In this document: piece by piece, positions 20,319 through 32,300 of the stretch | Numbering within the stretch: the first letter of the stretch is position 1 | How the letters are laid out: every line of letters starts with the position of its first letter | Source of the DNA: Monarcha castaneiventris obscurior | Lineage: Eukaryota > Chordata > Aves > Passeriformes > Monarchidae | Length of the DNA: 64,000 nt | Direction of reading: 5' to 3' | Assembly (NCBI GenBank): GCA_026261815.1 | Contig: JAMPIT010000484.1 | Span: 11,258,501 to 11,322,500, forward strand | Notes under the pieces: generated by a model | Seen by the model: only the letters and a program-made list of their open reading frames with translations | The model's database searches: none | Told to the model about the DNA's origin: nothing | Program-made: the position numbers and the translations under genes

Positions 20319-23300
20319 GTGAGTGAGGCTGGCGGGGCGGGGGTCGCCGCCATCCCTACGGGCCGGGGCGGGACCCCCCCCGCGGCGGGCTGGGCGGCGG
20401 GTGGGTGTCGATCCCCTCCGCGGGCACCGGGACCCCCGCGGGAGGCGGGTCTGCTCACCCCCCACCCCGGGGAACAGCGGACCACCATGGGTTCGGTGCC
20501 CCGGGGCAGCGGGACCTCTACAGCAGGCGGGTCTCCATCACCCCGCTGTTCCCCGCAGGCACCACAGAGCCCGGGGAGCGCGACTTGCGCCGGCTCCCAG
20601 TCTCCCGCCGCGGAGCTCTCCCCGGGTGCCGGGCACTGCCCCCCACCCGGGCTCCAGGGCCCTGTGGGGCAGCCGGTGTGTGCCGCGGGACCCCCGGGCG
20701 CTGACAGGGCCCCCCGCGTTCCCGGCATGGCGCACGTGGGTTCCTCCCCGCGGGGACGGCAGCGCTCCCGGCTCTCCTGCCCCGGAGATGGGGACCCCGC
20801 ACGCCGTGGGGCACCGGCAGCGAGGGGCGGGTGGTCGCGGCCCGGCCCGGCCGGGGCAGCCTCGGCTGCGGCAGCGCTGCCCCTGCCCGCCCGGCCGGGT
20901 ATCGATGGCTTCGTCTGGCGTCGTGGTGATTTTGCGAACTACCGCGAAACTGATACAAAGAGCGGAACAACCGCAAATTGCTCCGCGTTTCCCCAAGAGT
21001 CTCCTCTTGAAATTTGGAGGAGAGGTAGGGTGCCAGGGAAAGGCAATTAAATGCAGAAATAATTATACTCGGAGCAGTTGTGAAGGCTCTACTTCTATAT
21101 TTAAATAGTCTGGGGAAATTTCCCAACAAAGGGATCCCCCAAAGACCCGTGAGGCTGAGATTGTCCTCTTCCTGCCTAATCCATCCCTTTGTACAGAAAT
21201 CTGGTTATTGTGGAACAGGAGTTCTGAACGGGGATATGTGAAGTGTGGGGGAGTCTTTGTCTTGAGTCATTCTGGCAGGGAGGGAAGGGCTGACTTACCA
21301 ACCAGTCACTGTCTTCCAGCACGACCGAGCTGTGATACAGTGACATCCAGTCCCCTGGCACATCTCTCCTATTACCCCAATCTCCTGAAAATGTTCATGG
21401 GGGAATGTGTCATCTGTGGAGCCACTCTGTCCATGGGCTGTGAGTCTCTCTCGTCTGGGGCTCCCTAAAGAGAAGAGATAAAGCCTTTTAGGTTTGCAAA
21501 CAATAGTGAGCTTAAAGAGCAAAATGGATCTGAAAACGTGTTGGGATTTTGTGCCAATACTCTGTGGCACAGAAGCAATAAGTCTTCCAGAGCTGAGCAG
21601 GGAGCCAGTTCTGTGGCTTCCTCCAGGCAGGTTGTCCACATTAAGGGAAAACCTCAGGCACAGCTGGCTAAGGTTCTTCAGCTGCATCTCAGCAGGAAAC
21701 CCCTGTCCCCAAATTCAGCCAAACCTCTGCCTACTCCAGAGAAGAGTGTAAGATGTGAGGGGGGGAGCTGCCACATTCCCACCCTGCCAATCTGCCAGCA
21801 AGGGTTGGCCCCATCCCTATAGCTTGAAAGCTACATTTGCTCTGCACAGGAGGGAGATGGACCTCATGGTGGTTTTAAAATGCGGCAGCCAAAAGGACCA
21901 CCGCTGGTACTGCTGTGCTGAGGGGAGGATATGCTTCCTATTCTGATGAGGCTACTAGAAACTTTCTAGTACTGTTGTCCAGCTGGTGGTGATACAGAGG
22001 ATTTGGGTCCTTGGCTTTCTCTGTGATCCTCTCTGCTGTCCTAGCAGGGAGAGGCATAGGGGTGGGAGGTGAGGAGCAGCTCTGAGGGACAGCTCAGTTC
22101 CTAATCTAGTGAAATTTGTAATCCTGGTGGGCTGTGGCAGCACTGTGGGGCCGGACTCAGTTGGCCAGGCGTCCCCAGACAACTGGGCTCCTGCCTAGGT
22201 GGGAGGTCAGAAGTGGAGAGGCAGACTGCTGGGAATTTGTACATGAGGCTCTGTTCGGTTCACCGAGCTTTGCTTGGTGGTTCAGGGTCAGTTCCAGTCT
22301 GAAATAATTCAGTGCACTCTGGGCTCACTTCTCCAGTCCCACTGGACAGGAATAGTTAATACCTGAGAAAGAGCTGGATTGACTGTGTGTGGTTCCCCAT
22401 ATGTTTCCCTGATCTGGGAGCCTCCAGAGACCTGCAGGATATGCTGAAATGGGGCATGTGCTTCATCAGGGTCCCATCAGACTGCTGGGCAACACAAGTC
22501 TGTTGGCAGAGTGTGGAAACGTCTCTCCACCCTCTACGGTATCTGAGCCCCTTTGGTCTTGCAAGTAGAAAAACGATGCAGGGAGGGAAGGAGGGAATTG
22601 GTCTCCTTCCTCTTTTTGTCTCCCCAGGTGCTTGTCTGCATGTGGGCTGTTTAAGGTTTTTTTTTCTTTCTGCCTGCTTAGAAGATGTCTTATTAGCATT
22701 GTGTGAACAAGCCAGAGATGAGGGAGTATAGATCAGGATGAATGAAAATTCCCTGTAGTCAGTTTTTCCTTGGCCGCCTCACTGCCATAAGGAAATGTTC
22801 ATTTAATTATAGGCATCAGGGGTAGAAATAACTACATTAAGCCCTCAAGGGGAAGCTGCCGGCGACGAGCTGCAGATCAGAGTGCACAGAAGTTTTCCCA
22901 CTCACTCTGCATGGGAAGAAGCTCCGGCATTTTGTGGGTACCTGGGTGAGCAGCAGCAGCACTGACAGCCCCGCTGCAGGGCCGGGGCAGAGGGGCTGGA
23001 GGAAGGTGCATCATGGCTCGCAGCTGGTGCTTGGGTGAACTGGCTCCTCGTTCTTGCTGGCTGTTTGTTGAAACCAGGGCACTATTGAAACACGTAATCC
23101 CAAAAGAATGGAGAGAGGCTATTTGTCAGCCACACGAGCGCAGCCTGCACCGAGGCCAAGCAAACACGTGCATTGGTTTGTTCAGAGGGCCAGGGATGCT
23201 GGCAAGGAAGGTACACCCTGCTGGGGCTCAGATCAGCCCCCACTGTCCCAGTGCCTGGTGAAGCCCTGTTGTGGTTACCAGGCTTTGGATTTACATTCTT

Positions 23301-26300
23301 GGTTGGGGTTAATTAGTTAGTATTGGGAAACCAGCTCTGCAGCCCTCCCTCTATATGCCAACTGCAACCATGGCTCTTCTTGTCCTGCCTGGTGTTGCGA
23401 AGGTAGTCAGAACCCATTTATGTGCCCTGGGACCACTAAACCTTTGCATGAGCTTTTTTTTGCCTAGGATGCATGAGGTTGTTTGGAGAGTGGAGCATCT
23501 TGGGGGTGCAGTGCATGGCAGGATGGTCATCATTGCTGTGCTGCAGGGGCTGGAGTGCTCAGTCTTGTTCCAGGAATTTTAAAGACCTTTTGGGGTGCAG
23601 AAGGTTTCAGTTACATTTTGATAGGCAACCGTGTCTCAAGGGAAGTCACTCAGGCAACCTGAGGTAGTGCTTGCTTTGCCCGGGCAGGGAGGCTTTGCAG
23701 AATAAGCAGCCATGAGCCTTTATTTGGTGTGTTACAAATCAGGCTGAGCACTGTGGGGTACAGAGTCCAGGCTGGGGCACAGTGAGAAGAGGAAGCACAG
23801 GCCTGGTGAGACAGATGAAATGCTTTGGGCCTTTGAGGGGGCAAAGAAGTCTGTGGGCTGTGGTTTTTCTCTTAGATCAGTGGCTTTCATCCTGTGGTCT
23901 GTTAACCCCTGAGGGCCTGTGGGCTGTTTGAAGAGGCCTGTGAAAGGTAACTGAAGAAAGAAAATTCACTTCTGCTGTGTAGAACTGTCTACCCGATGCT
24001 GTTTCCCATGGGGCTGCGTCACCCCTGGCCCCGAGCTGGGAGCTGCCATTGTCGATAGCGAGAATCGTGGAGGAGAGCAGATGCTGCAGCAGCAGAGGAG
24101 GGAGGTGTGAAGGCTACGAGACAATCTGGGGAGGGAGTGAAGGCAAACAATCTGGGAGACTGAAACCAAGTGAGATTGTGACTCCTGGCATGAATGGTTG
24201 AGCAGAGGGAGGAGGACAGGCAGGCTTGTTGAAGGGTCTGTGACCTGCTTGCATGGAGTCTCCTGTGTGCAAACAGAGGGAGGTGTTCAGAGCAGTCCTG
24301 ATGTTACAGATCCTAAGGACAGGAGACCTGACTCATCTTGGTGCTGGGGATGAGGATGCCCAGCACCCCTGGACATCAGGCCCCAGTGCTGCCAAAGGGC
24401 ACACCTGCAATTATCTGCAGAAGCAGGTGCATCCCCTGGCAGTGCCTTGCTGTTTCCCGTGGATATACCTGGGCCTGCGTGCTGGGGATGTTCTCTGCTG
24501 AAATGCCAAGGGAGCAGATGCAGGCAGTTCTTTGCGAGTTAGTGCCCACTCAGTACGTGCAGACACGCACTCCCTGCAGCTGGGTGTTGGAGCTCTCATT
24601 ATGCTTGCTGTAAGGAGCTGTAAAAGCTTAAAGATGCTGGCACAACATCCCTCTAAAGAGCTGTCCCATTGCAAGGGCTTCTTCCATTGTGTCTTGACCC
24701 TCATGTTGGTGTAGGTTGGTAAGTATGTGCCCCCCACAGACCCGGTGCTTTTCCTATTGCTTTCTAAAATGTACTGGAGCCACGGGAAGGTGGATGGTTT
24801 TAGAGGGACACTCAGTAAGGGACCTGGTTGCTGGCAGTACCACAGGAGGATGGCAGTCTGATCTTGTTTTCTGAAGCCCTAATTGGAAATGGTCTCGGAG
24901 ATTAGGGCCATGGGTGGATGTGTAAGTAGTCTAGGGGAGAGCAGCAGTAAGACTGTGTGGGAGCTGGAGTGGGAGAGGTCTCTTAGGTGGAGTGTCCCAG
25001 AACAGGTATGATCTGTAACTCTGAACAAGCACCAAAAGAACTTGGTTTGACACACAGTCATCCCATGTGCTTCCCTGTGCAAGCTGCTGAGGGTTTGGAG
25101 TGCAGAGGCTCCAGGTGACTGCGTGGGAATCAGCTTGGACATCCCTCAGTCAAACAACATTTCTTTCTGGCCATGGTTGGGATCCTTTTTTGTTATTTAA
25201 ATTACCCTACATTTTGCTCTGTTCTGGAAGTGGTTTGTGCCGTTGGCCGTTCTGCCCTGGGGCCTCTCTCCTCTCTGCCCTTGGGCCTTGCTCCCCGGCC
25301 TTTCCAGGCGGTGGTCTGGGGGAGGGAATATCCCTGGCAGATGCTTCCCTCATCTGGTCATTGTGTTTCTGTCCTAACCGATTATCAGTAAATGACCCAT
25401 TCCTGACCCAGCTCTCCTAGGAAATAACATTGTTGGGTAGCTCCTGGGTGTGGGGTGGGCTTGAAAGGAAGGTCAACGGTAGCAGGGCCAGATGGACATT
25501 CTTGTGGCTGCTGTGTTGGCAATACCAAGATGCTCTGACCTCCCTGCCTGGTACCCATTGTACAAGTGTGCTTGGATGGGGTGCGCAGACTCTGCTAGTT
25601 GGTGGTGACAGACAGGTAAGTCAGATGTTCTTCCCTTCAGCAGGCTGATCCTGCCTCTGTGGCACTGTGGTGTAGCCACAACACTCAGGAAGGAGTGGTA
25701 AAACCAACCTTCTGTTGAGTAAACTGAAGAGCACTCTAGCCCCTCTATAGATCAAGCCGATGTGATGACATCTTAAGGGATGATTGCATGTTTCCTTGGA
25801 GAGAAATTGAGTTTTGCTTGTTATTAATTAAAAAGAAAAAAATTTTAAGGGCGGTTTGACACAGTCACAGCCAGATTCCATTTCATTTCCCCAAATCCCT
25901 CTTCTCATTTCAGCTGGACACAAAAATGACTTATTTCCTCTTCTACTTCCAGTCCTGTTCAATATGCCAGTTGGGAGCTTTTAAATAGCTGCCTTGTGCC
26001 ATGGAGAGGTGACTTGCTTTGTGGCAAAGAGATGAAGTGATTCTTGGTCAGCTAACGTGGAAAATACTTTGGGGTTCTTTTAGAATTATTTAGAATTGTG
26101 AAACTGCTCTTATTCACAGAGCAGTTTGTGAGAAAGATGGCAGATATTTTCTTCATATTTTTTTTTCCACTGTTGAGCGGAGCTCTCCCATCTCCTTGTC
26201 TAGGGCTGTTATGTTGAATCCTCTGCTGAGCTGAACAGAACAAGCTTCGCCACTTTGACTTAGAACTGTTTTCTGAGGGGTCAGTGAGGTCAGCACTAGC

Positions 26301-29300
26301 AAACTCATTTCATCTGTATCCTCCTGGCTAGCTTTTTTTCAGTGGCCTCAGAAAGGTAACACTGCAGCATTATTCCCTGCTGTAGGAATTGCCCCGTTCT
26401 GCTCCTTATAGAGGTGCAACACCTTTTGCATTGCATCCACTTGTCAGCTCTGTGGGTGCTGGCAGCAGGACAGTGCCCAGCCAGCACGGGAGCTCCCATC
26501 CTGGTTTTGGTGCTCTCCGCCTTTGTTCCCTCTCCCCTCTCCACCTACCTCTCCCACTTTCTCTCCTTTCTTGCCCCTCCTCTGTCTGCTCTGGGAGGGT
26601 TTTTCCTCCCGTGCTCGCAGCCCTGCTGTTTCCCCGAAGGCTGGCTGCCCTCTTTAGCATGCAGAGCCTCATCTCCTCCAGGTTACGCAGAGGTGCCGCA
26701 AAAATAGAAATGAGAGACAAACGCCCCATTGAAGCAGCTGGTGAGCCCTGGCTCTGTTCCCTGCTCCCTCCCATCTACAGTTGCAGGGCTTTATTCATTT
26801 GTTTCTTTATTCCTATCACTTGATCTGCCTTTTAGAATACAAAATCGGGAGACTGATGGCTGATAGAAGTTGTTTAATCCCTGTTTCCCGTCCTAGGAGG
26901 AAAATGGCCTGCAACTGTGGTCTTGGGCATTAGATTTCCTCTCTCAGCTGTGCTCCCCTGCCTCCCAGCTCAGCTCATGCTTTGATTCTTTCTTTGCCTT
27001 GAAGTTGATAGCTGCATGGAGCTCCTTTATGAGAGGCTTGAAAGAGAGGGGATAGATGGCAAATCTTGGGGCTGCTTTTTGGCACCCCAAGCCTTTGAGT
27101 TTTTGCTGCTGGTGCAGAAGGTATGAATGAAGTGGTGTCAGGATGGTGTCTGGAGAGGTACTGATTTGTACCCTGGTGTGGTGGTGCTGTTAGCTCTGGG
27201 GCATTTGGGCTGTGCTGGCACAGAGGGTTCCCCCAGCCCAGTCTCTGCATCCTGTGCCTGTAGATCAGGCCCCAAGGTGTTACTCACATCCACCCCAGGA
27301 GACACCTGTCTTCCTCAGGCTGTGCATGACTCATTCTTAGGGATGAGGTGGTGTAGTTTTATCTTGGGCTGAGGAAAGCGCAGCATCCCAGTAAACCAGA
27401 TAATGCAGCTTAAGGGGTTTTAACTGGGTAAACACTTCAGAGTTAAAGGAGGGTAAACAAACTCCCAGCATCTGAGCTTCCCGCATGGATGGAAATAGCT
27501 CTCTGGATTACCAGGTTCACCTGCCATGAGATGTCTGTTGTAGAAGTGGTGGGATGGGCTGTGGCTGAGCTCTGGAGTCAGCGCAAACAGGGTGCAGCTG
27601 ATGGAAAGAGAGGTTTGAGGCAGTGTAGATGCTGGCACAGAGGTACATTCTGAGGCTTTGCCCTGCTGCTGGGGAGACCCAGGATGTGTTTTGTAGTGTG
27701 CCACATGAGCCATTTCTCTGCTAATGGGAGTCAGGGGAAACTGAGGCATTGGGGTGGATAAAGAGCTTGCTCAGGATCCAGGCAGTCAGTTGCAGTCACG
27801 TATAAACCAAATATTCCATGTGGCCTCAGACCTGCCATGGTCTCTCCCTATCCTTCTGCTCTCCTTTGCTGGATAACTTCGAGAATAATGTTTCTTTTTT
27901 CCTCCTTGCTGTTCTCTGTCATGTTTGCTTAAGCTGTAAGCTCCTCAAGACGAGTGCTCTCTCTGGTGGGCTGCTCAGTGATGCAGGTGTTGTCTGTCAG
28001 CTGGGGAAGCTCACATTCAAACCTGCTGAGCACCCCCGGCCAGGTCTTCCCGGGTCCATGCTCACGCACAAAGGGATGTGTGAGCGCTCGATTCCGGCTG
28101 TGGACTTCACTGTGCATGGCTTGGGAACCAGCACATCTCTAGAGATGCCCTGAGGTGCTTGGTTGGCTCTGTGATACTGCAGCAGCTTCCTTCTCCTGTG
28201 ATAATCTGCCTCTTTTGCCATTCCCTTTTTGTTGCAGCTCAGGCTTCAGCTGATCTTGCCTTGGATCAATAGGGCAAAATAAACAAGATTGAGAAGTGCT
28301 GTAGCCTGGCCCAAGTGTGTATGGGAAAGGGTAACCAATATTGGATTTTGCTGAGTTCAGAGAATACTGGAGAAAGGTGGAGGGAGAGCAGTCAGAAGAC
28401 TTTAAAAATGCATTTCTGGCTTCTAGCATCCCCAGGACAGGTTTGGTAATCAGTCTGTCAGGTGAGCAGTGACTCCCAAACTTCCTATGCCAACAAGCCA
28501 ATGTTTTCAATGAATGCACCAGGGCCAACCCATCTGCCACTGTCCCATAGCTCATCTTAGCACATGCCCTGGTTTGGATTTGTGCTTCTGGGATGTGGAG
28601 CTGTAGGGCGCAGTGGTGGGAAGCAACATCGGGAGGTTGCCTCTTCTGTGCCCTTGCCTGAAGGCAGTTCAGCTCTGCTTAAATCATTGCAGGCCACGTG
28701 TATCCAGATCTGTGTGCAGCACCCAGGTGATGTCTCAGCAGTGCTTTGGAAAATCTCTGTTCCTAATACTTCACGACTCTGCAAGGATTTTCACATCTGC
28801 ATTCCAGTGGTATCTCAGAGCTGTTTCTTTCCTCTTAAGACATTTCAAATGGATGTTTTCCTATCTTGTATCAGAAGTGTTTTGTACTAGTTCTCAAGGG
28901 GGCGACTTATCACTTTATGCTATTTCTTTTCATAATATGTCTGTTATTCCCATTCTCAAGATCACCTAGCTGTACCTACAGTTTTTCTGTGCAATGAGGA
29001 TGTCTCCTCGCTTTGTGTCCTTGGCTAATTTCATTATCATGTTCCTACTTTTTGTTCCAAGGTCATTTAGGAAAATGTGATAGAACAGCAGATCCAAGGA
29101 CAAACCTTGAGGAATTCCACTAGTAGCCTCCCTCCAGCACAAGTCTGTCATTTTTTGTATAGCCAATGCCTTACAGTTTTCCTGCTAATAGGTGTCTTTT
29201 CTTGTGTCTCTTGTAATTCTGCATGAGGCACTGTATCAGATATTTGACTGAAGTCCAGATGGATTAGAGCTGCTGCATTTCTGTTGTCTAGAAAATCAGT

Positions 29301-32300
29301 TATCAAAGAAAAATACCAAATTAGTCTTCATTTCAGCTTATTCAATTAGTTCAGTTCAGCGACTAGTTCATTAACAATTGAGAAACTGAGTCTGAGCTGA
29401 GAAAGCAAGAAAATTTGTCCTTTTTTTCTTCTAATCTATGAATAAAAATCAGCTGTGAGAGGATGAGATCTTCTAGTTTTGATGTGCTGAATAATAGAGG
29501 GCTGCAAAGCAAATGGTTCAGTTCACCCAAATTAGTTACTTTGCTTGCTTAACAAAACTGTTTTAAATGTAAAACAGCTTTTGGTAATTTTATTTTTTCC
29601 TTATGCCTCCATATTTATAATGGTATTTATCGGCTGAATAAAGCCAAGTTCCAGGTGCTGTTTTCTTGCATTTTGATTGAAGTTCAATATGCATGTGAAT
29701 GTACCTTGACACAAATCACAATTAAAGCCTCATCTAGGAATCAAGAAGTGTCAGTCAATCCTTCTAATAGTTAAAATGGAAATAATAGGAGTATAATGTT
29801 GAAAGAAAAGTGCAAAATGCAGCTTGCTTCCCTACTTAGTGTTAGGTAGATGTTTGCTGTTGTCACAATATCATTCTTGCCTGTAATGGTCAGCCCTTCC
29901 TTATGAAGGCCAACAATGTGAGTGCGCTGAAGTTCAAACAAAAAGAATAGATTTTTACCCTACAGATTTAAAACACAATCAGTACTGGTCGTAAATAATA
30001 TTGGTTTGAATCAGTCCCCCTGAATATAATATAGCTGCAGATCAGGACAGTCTGGTAGAAACTGTCACTGCTTTCACAAGGCCAGAGTTTCATGGCTGAA
30101 GTATCAGACATTCTACCTCCCCTCCAGGGTGGGTGATTAACAAGGCACCCCATGCTTTAACAGAGGCAAAAAAACTTCAGAGAGGGTAAATCATCAGCCC
30201 AGAAAGAGAGGTGCCCCAGGGTGGGTGATCGCTTGACATAGACTCCTCCTGGATGTGAATGCTTCTCTGCATGCTTGTGGATGTTTCCCAAAATACCCTA
30301 ATTTTCCTCATCAGCTGAGAGCACAGCCCATCTTCGGGGCAGGTTTGTTTGGCAGGAGCAGGCTTCAAGGGGAGGACAAGCCCAGTGGGTGTCATTGGTC
30401 TCTCTGATGTGTGTTTACTGTCATTGTACAGGGACCTTGTGCCTCTGCCTTGCCTCCTCAGAGGACCCAACTGCTGATGGCCTCACATCAACTTCCCTGC
30501 TGGAATTTGCTATGATGTCCCACCTGGACGCCATGAATTCCCATGAGCAAACCAGCCCAGAGGCTGCAGAGCCGGACCTTGCCCCTGGCTCTCTGCATGC
30601 TGCTCCAGGGTCAGGCTTTGCCAGCGAGGAGAATGAGGAGTCCAAGATCTTGCAGCCCCCACAGTACTTCTGGGAAGATGGGGGAGAGCTCAACGACTCC
30701 AGCCTGGACTTGGGACCGGCAACAGGTGAGTTATTTCTACCCCATTCTTCCTCCCCAATCTGAAGGGACTCTGGGGAAGTGGAAGGATGCAGGGGTCTAT
30801 CTTCCTGCTTTGACACAACTCACGCTAAGTGGGCCTGAGATTAAATGTCAGCTCTGTTTTCTCACCTCAGTGCCTGATGTGTCCCCAGTGAATCCTGAGC
30901 AAGCACAGGCTTTAGAAACGAAGTTACAGTTGAGCTTTTATTCCTGAGCTGCTATGAGCTGGGAAAAGCATTGCCTCCCTCTAGTTTCCCATTGCCTCAC
31001 GCCCTCCTTTCACTTTCCCCCTTTTATGCTCTCTTCTCTCTTGCTTTTTTTCTGTTGCTGTCTATTAAGCCCAACTTTAAGGTCTCGAGAGCCCAACTGA
31101 GATCAAGGCCATCTTAGGGTTTGAGTCAGAGCTGGGTTCCCTGGATCAAATTCTGGATTCCTCACTCTGTGACTTCGGTGGGAATTTGGTCCAAGAGAAG
31201 ACAGCAGGTTTTGTCCCTTGGGCAGCTGTCCTGTTGCCTACCCTGTCCTGCTACTTCCTGAGAAGTCATGACCAAAATGGGTTTCACTGGCGTTTGAGCT
31301 CGCTTTCCTCTGTGGAGTGTTTTTCTGAGAGCACTGGGTCCCCTCAGTTGTCTCTCCCCAAGCCCCTCACTGGCTTTGAGATGCCCTCAGGGAGAGGGAT
31401 GGGAGGAAGGAGGAGGTACATTGCAGGGTTTCCAGTAGCTTAGGAGATTATTTCACATGCTCCTGCTCTTAAGTGTCTTGTGGGGCATGTATTAAGTGTT
31501 ACCCAAGGACCAGGCTTCAGCCTTATCCCTCCTCTCTTATCCAGTATCACTCTCAGCAGGTCTGACTGAGGTCTGCAATTAGAAAGCACAAGTCTCCTTT
31601 TATCCCCACTCCTATTTCTGTGACCTTAAAAAACACCCGTGCTCACACAGGGCTGAAAGCTGCCGCAGAGCCGTGGCTTGGGTTGCCCACTGAGGCACGG
31701 TGCACGCTATGTGGGGCAAGGGCCATCCCAGCTTAGGTCTCCGAAGCCCTTTGCTCCCTGGCAGCACTGCTGAAGCTGTCTGGCCGTGCCCTCGCTGCCC
31801 TGGGGTGCCCTGGGGCCGCGGTGCAGCGATGCTGGGGCAGACGGTGCCGTTGTGCCGGCGCCTCCCCGGGCCATGCTCTGGCTCAGCCGCTCTCACGCGC
31901 TGGCAGCGCTCAGCGGCGCTTTTCTTGGTGTGCCAGCAGGCACCTGCATGTCCTCGCGGATCTGGACGTGACTTGGAGAACAGCGTGTGCTTGTGCATTG
32001 AGAGCGAGATGGCTGGGTACCGAACCCAGCCTTGCCTCCTGCACGTGCCTCGCCCCATTTGCATGCAGAGCACGCTGCTCTCTCCTTCCGTTCTCGCCTG
32101 CAGTACTTTCCTCCAGGAACAGATGTGCTCTTTCAGCTGTCCTTTATGCTACCCTGCCCTATCCGCTGCCCAGCTAACCACTGCTCTGCTTCCAAGTGCT
32201 GTTTCTTCCCCTGACCGTTGCTGTGTCCAGAGCTCATGTCTCAATGGCATTTCAGAACCTTGGTTAATAGAACAGTTTGAATTATTCAAGAGCTGGGAGC

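Larger units (their letters stand above)
19690..20920 (+). promoter_or_regulatory. CpG island, PODXL2 promoter and 5' UTR
   Basis: Very GC-rich, CpG-dense DNA with many GGGCGG/CCGCCC-type Sp1-like boxes and no obvious TATA box, surrounding the PODXL2 start codon. This fits a housekeeping-style dispersed promoter. The exact transcription start cannot be read from the sequence. Confidence 0.85.
20319..30431 (+). other. PODXL2 intron 1 (10.1 kb)
   Basis: The first part lies in the CpG island. Beyond that it holds a possible hAT remnant and an old antisense CR1 piece, listed separately. I see no further exon, RNA gene or array in it. Confidence 0.85.

Noticed and set aside
19751..20728. 325-codon open frame on the minus strand
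   Set aside because: It lies in the PODXL2 CpG island, where GC-rich DNA has few stop codons. Several frames on both strands are open at once and the product is low-complexity Ala/Arg/Gly/Pro.
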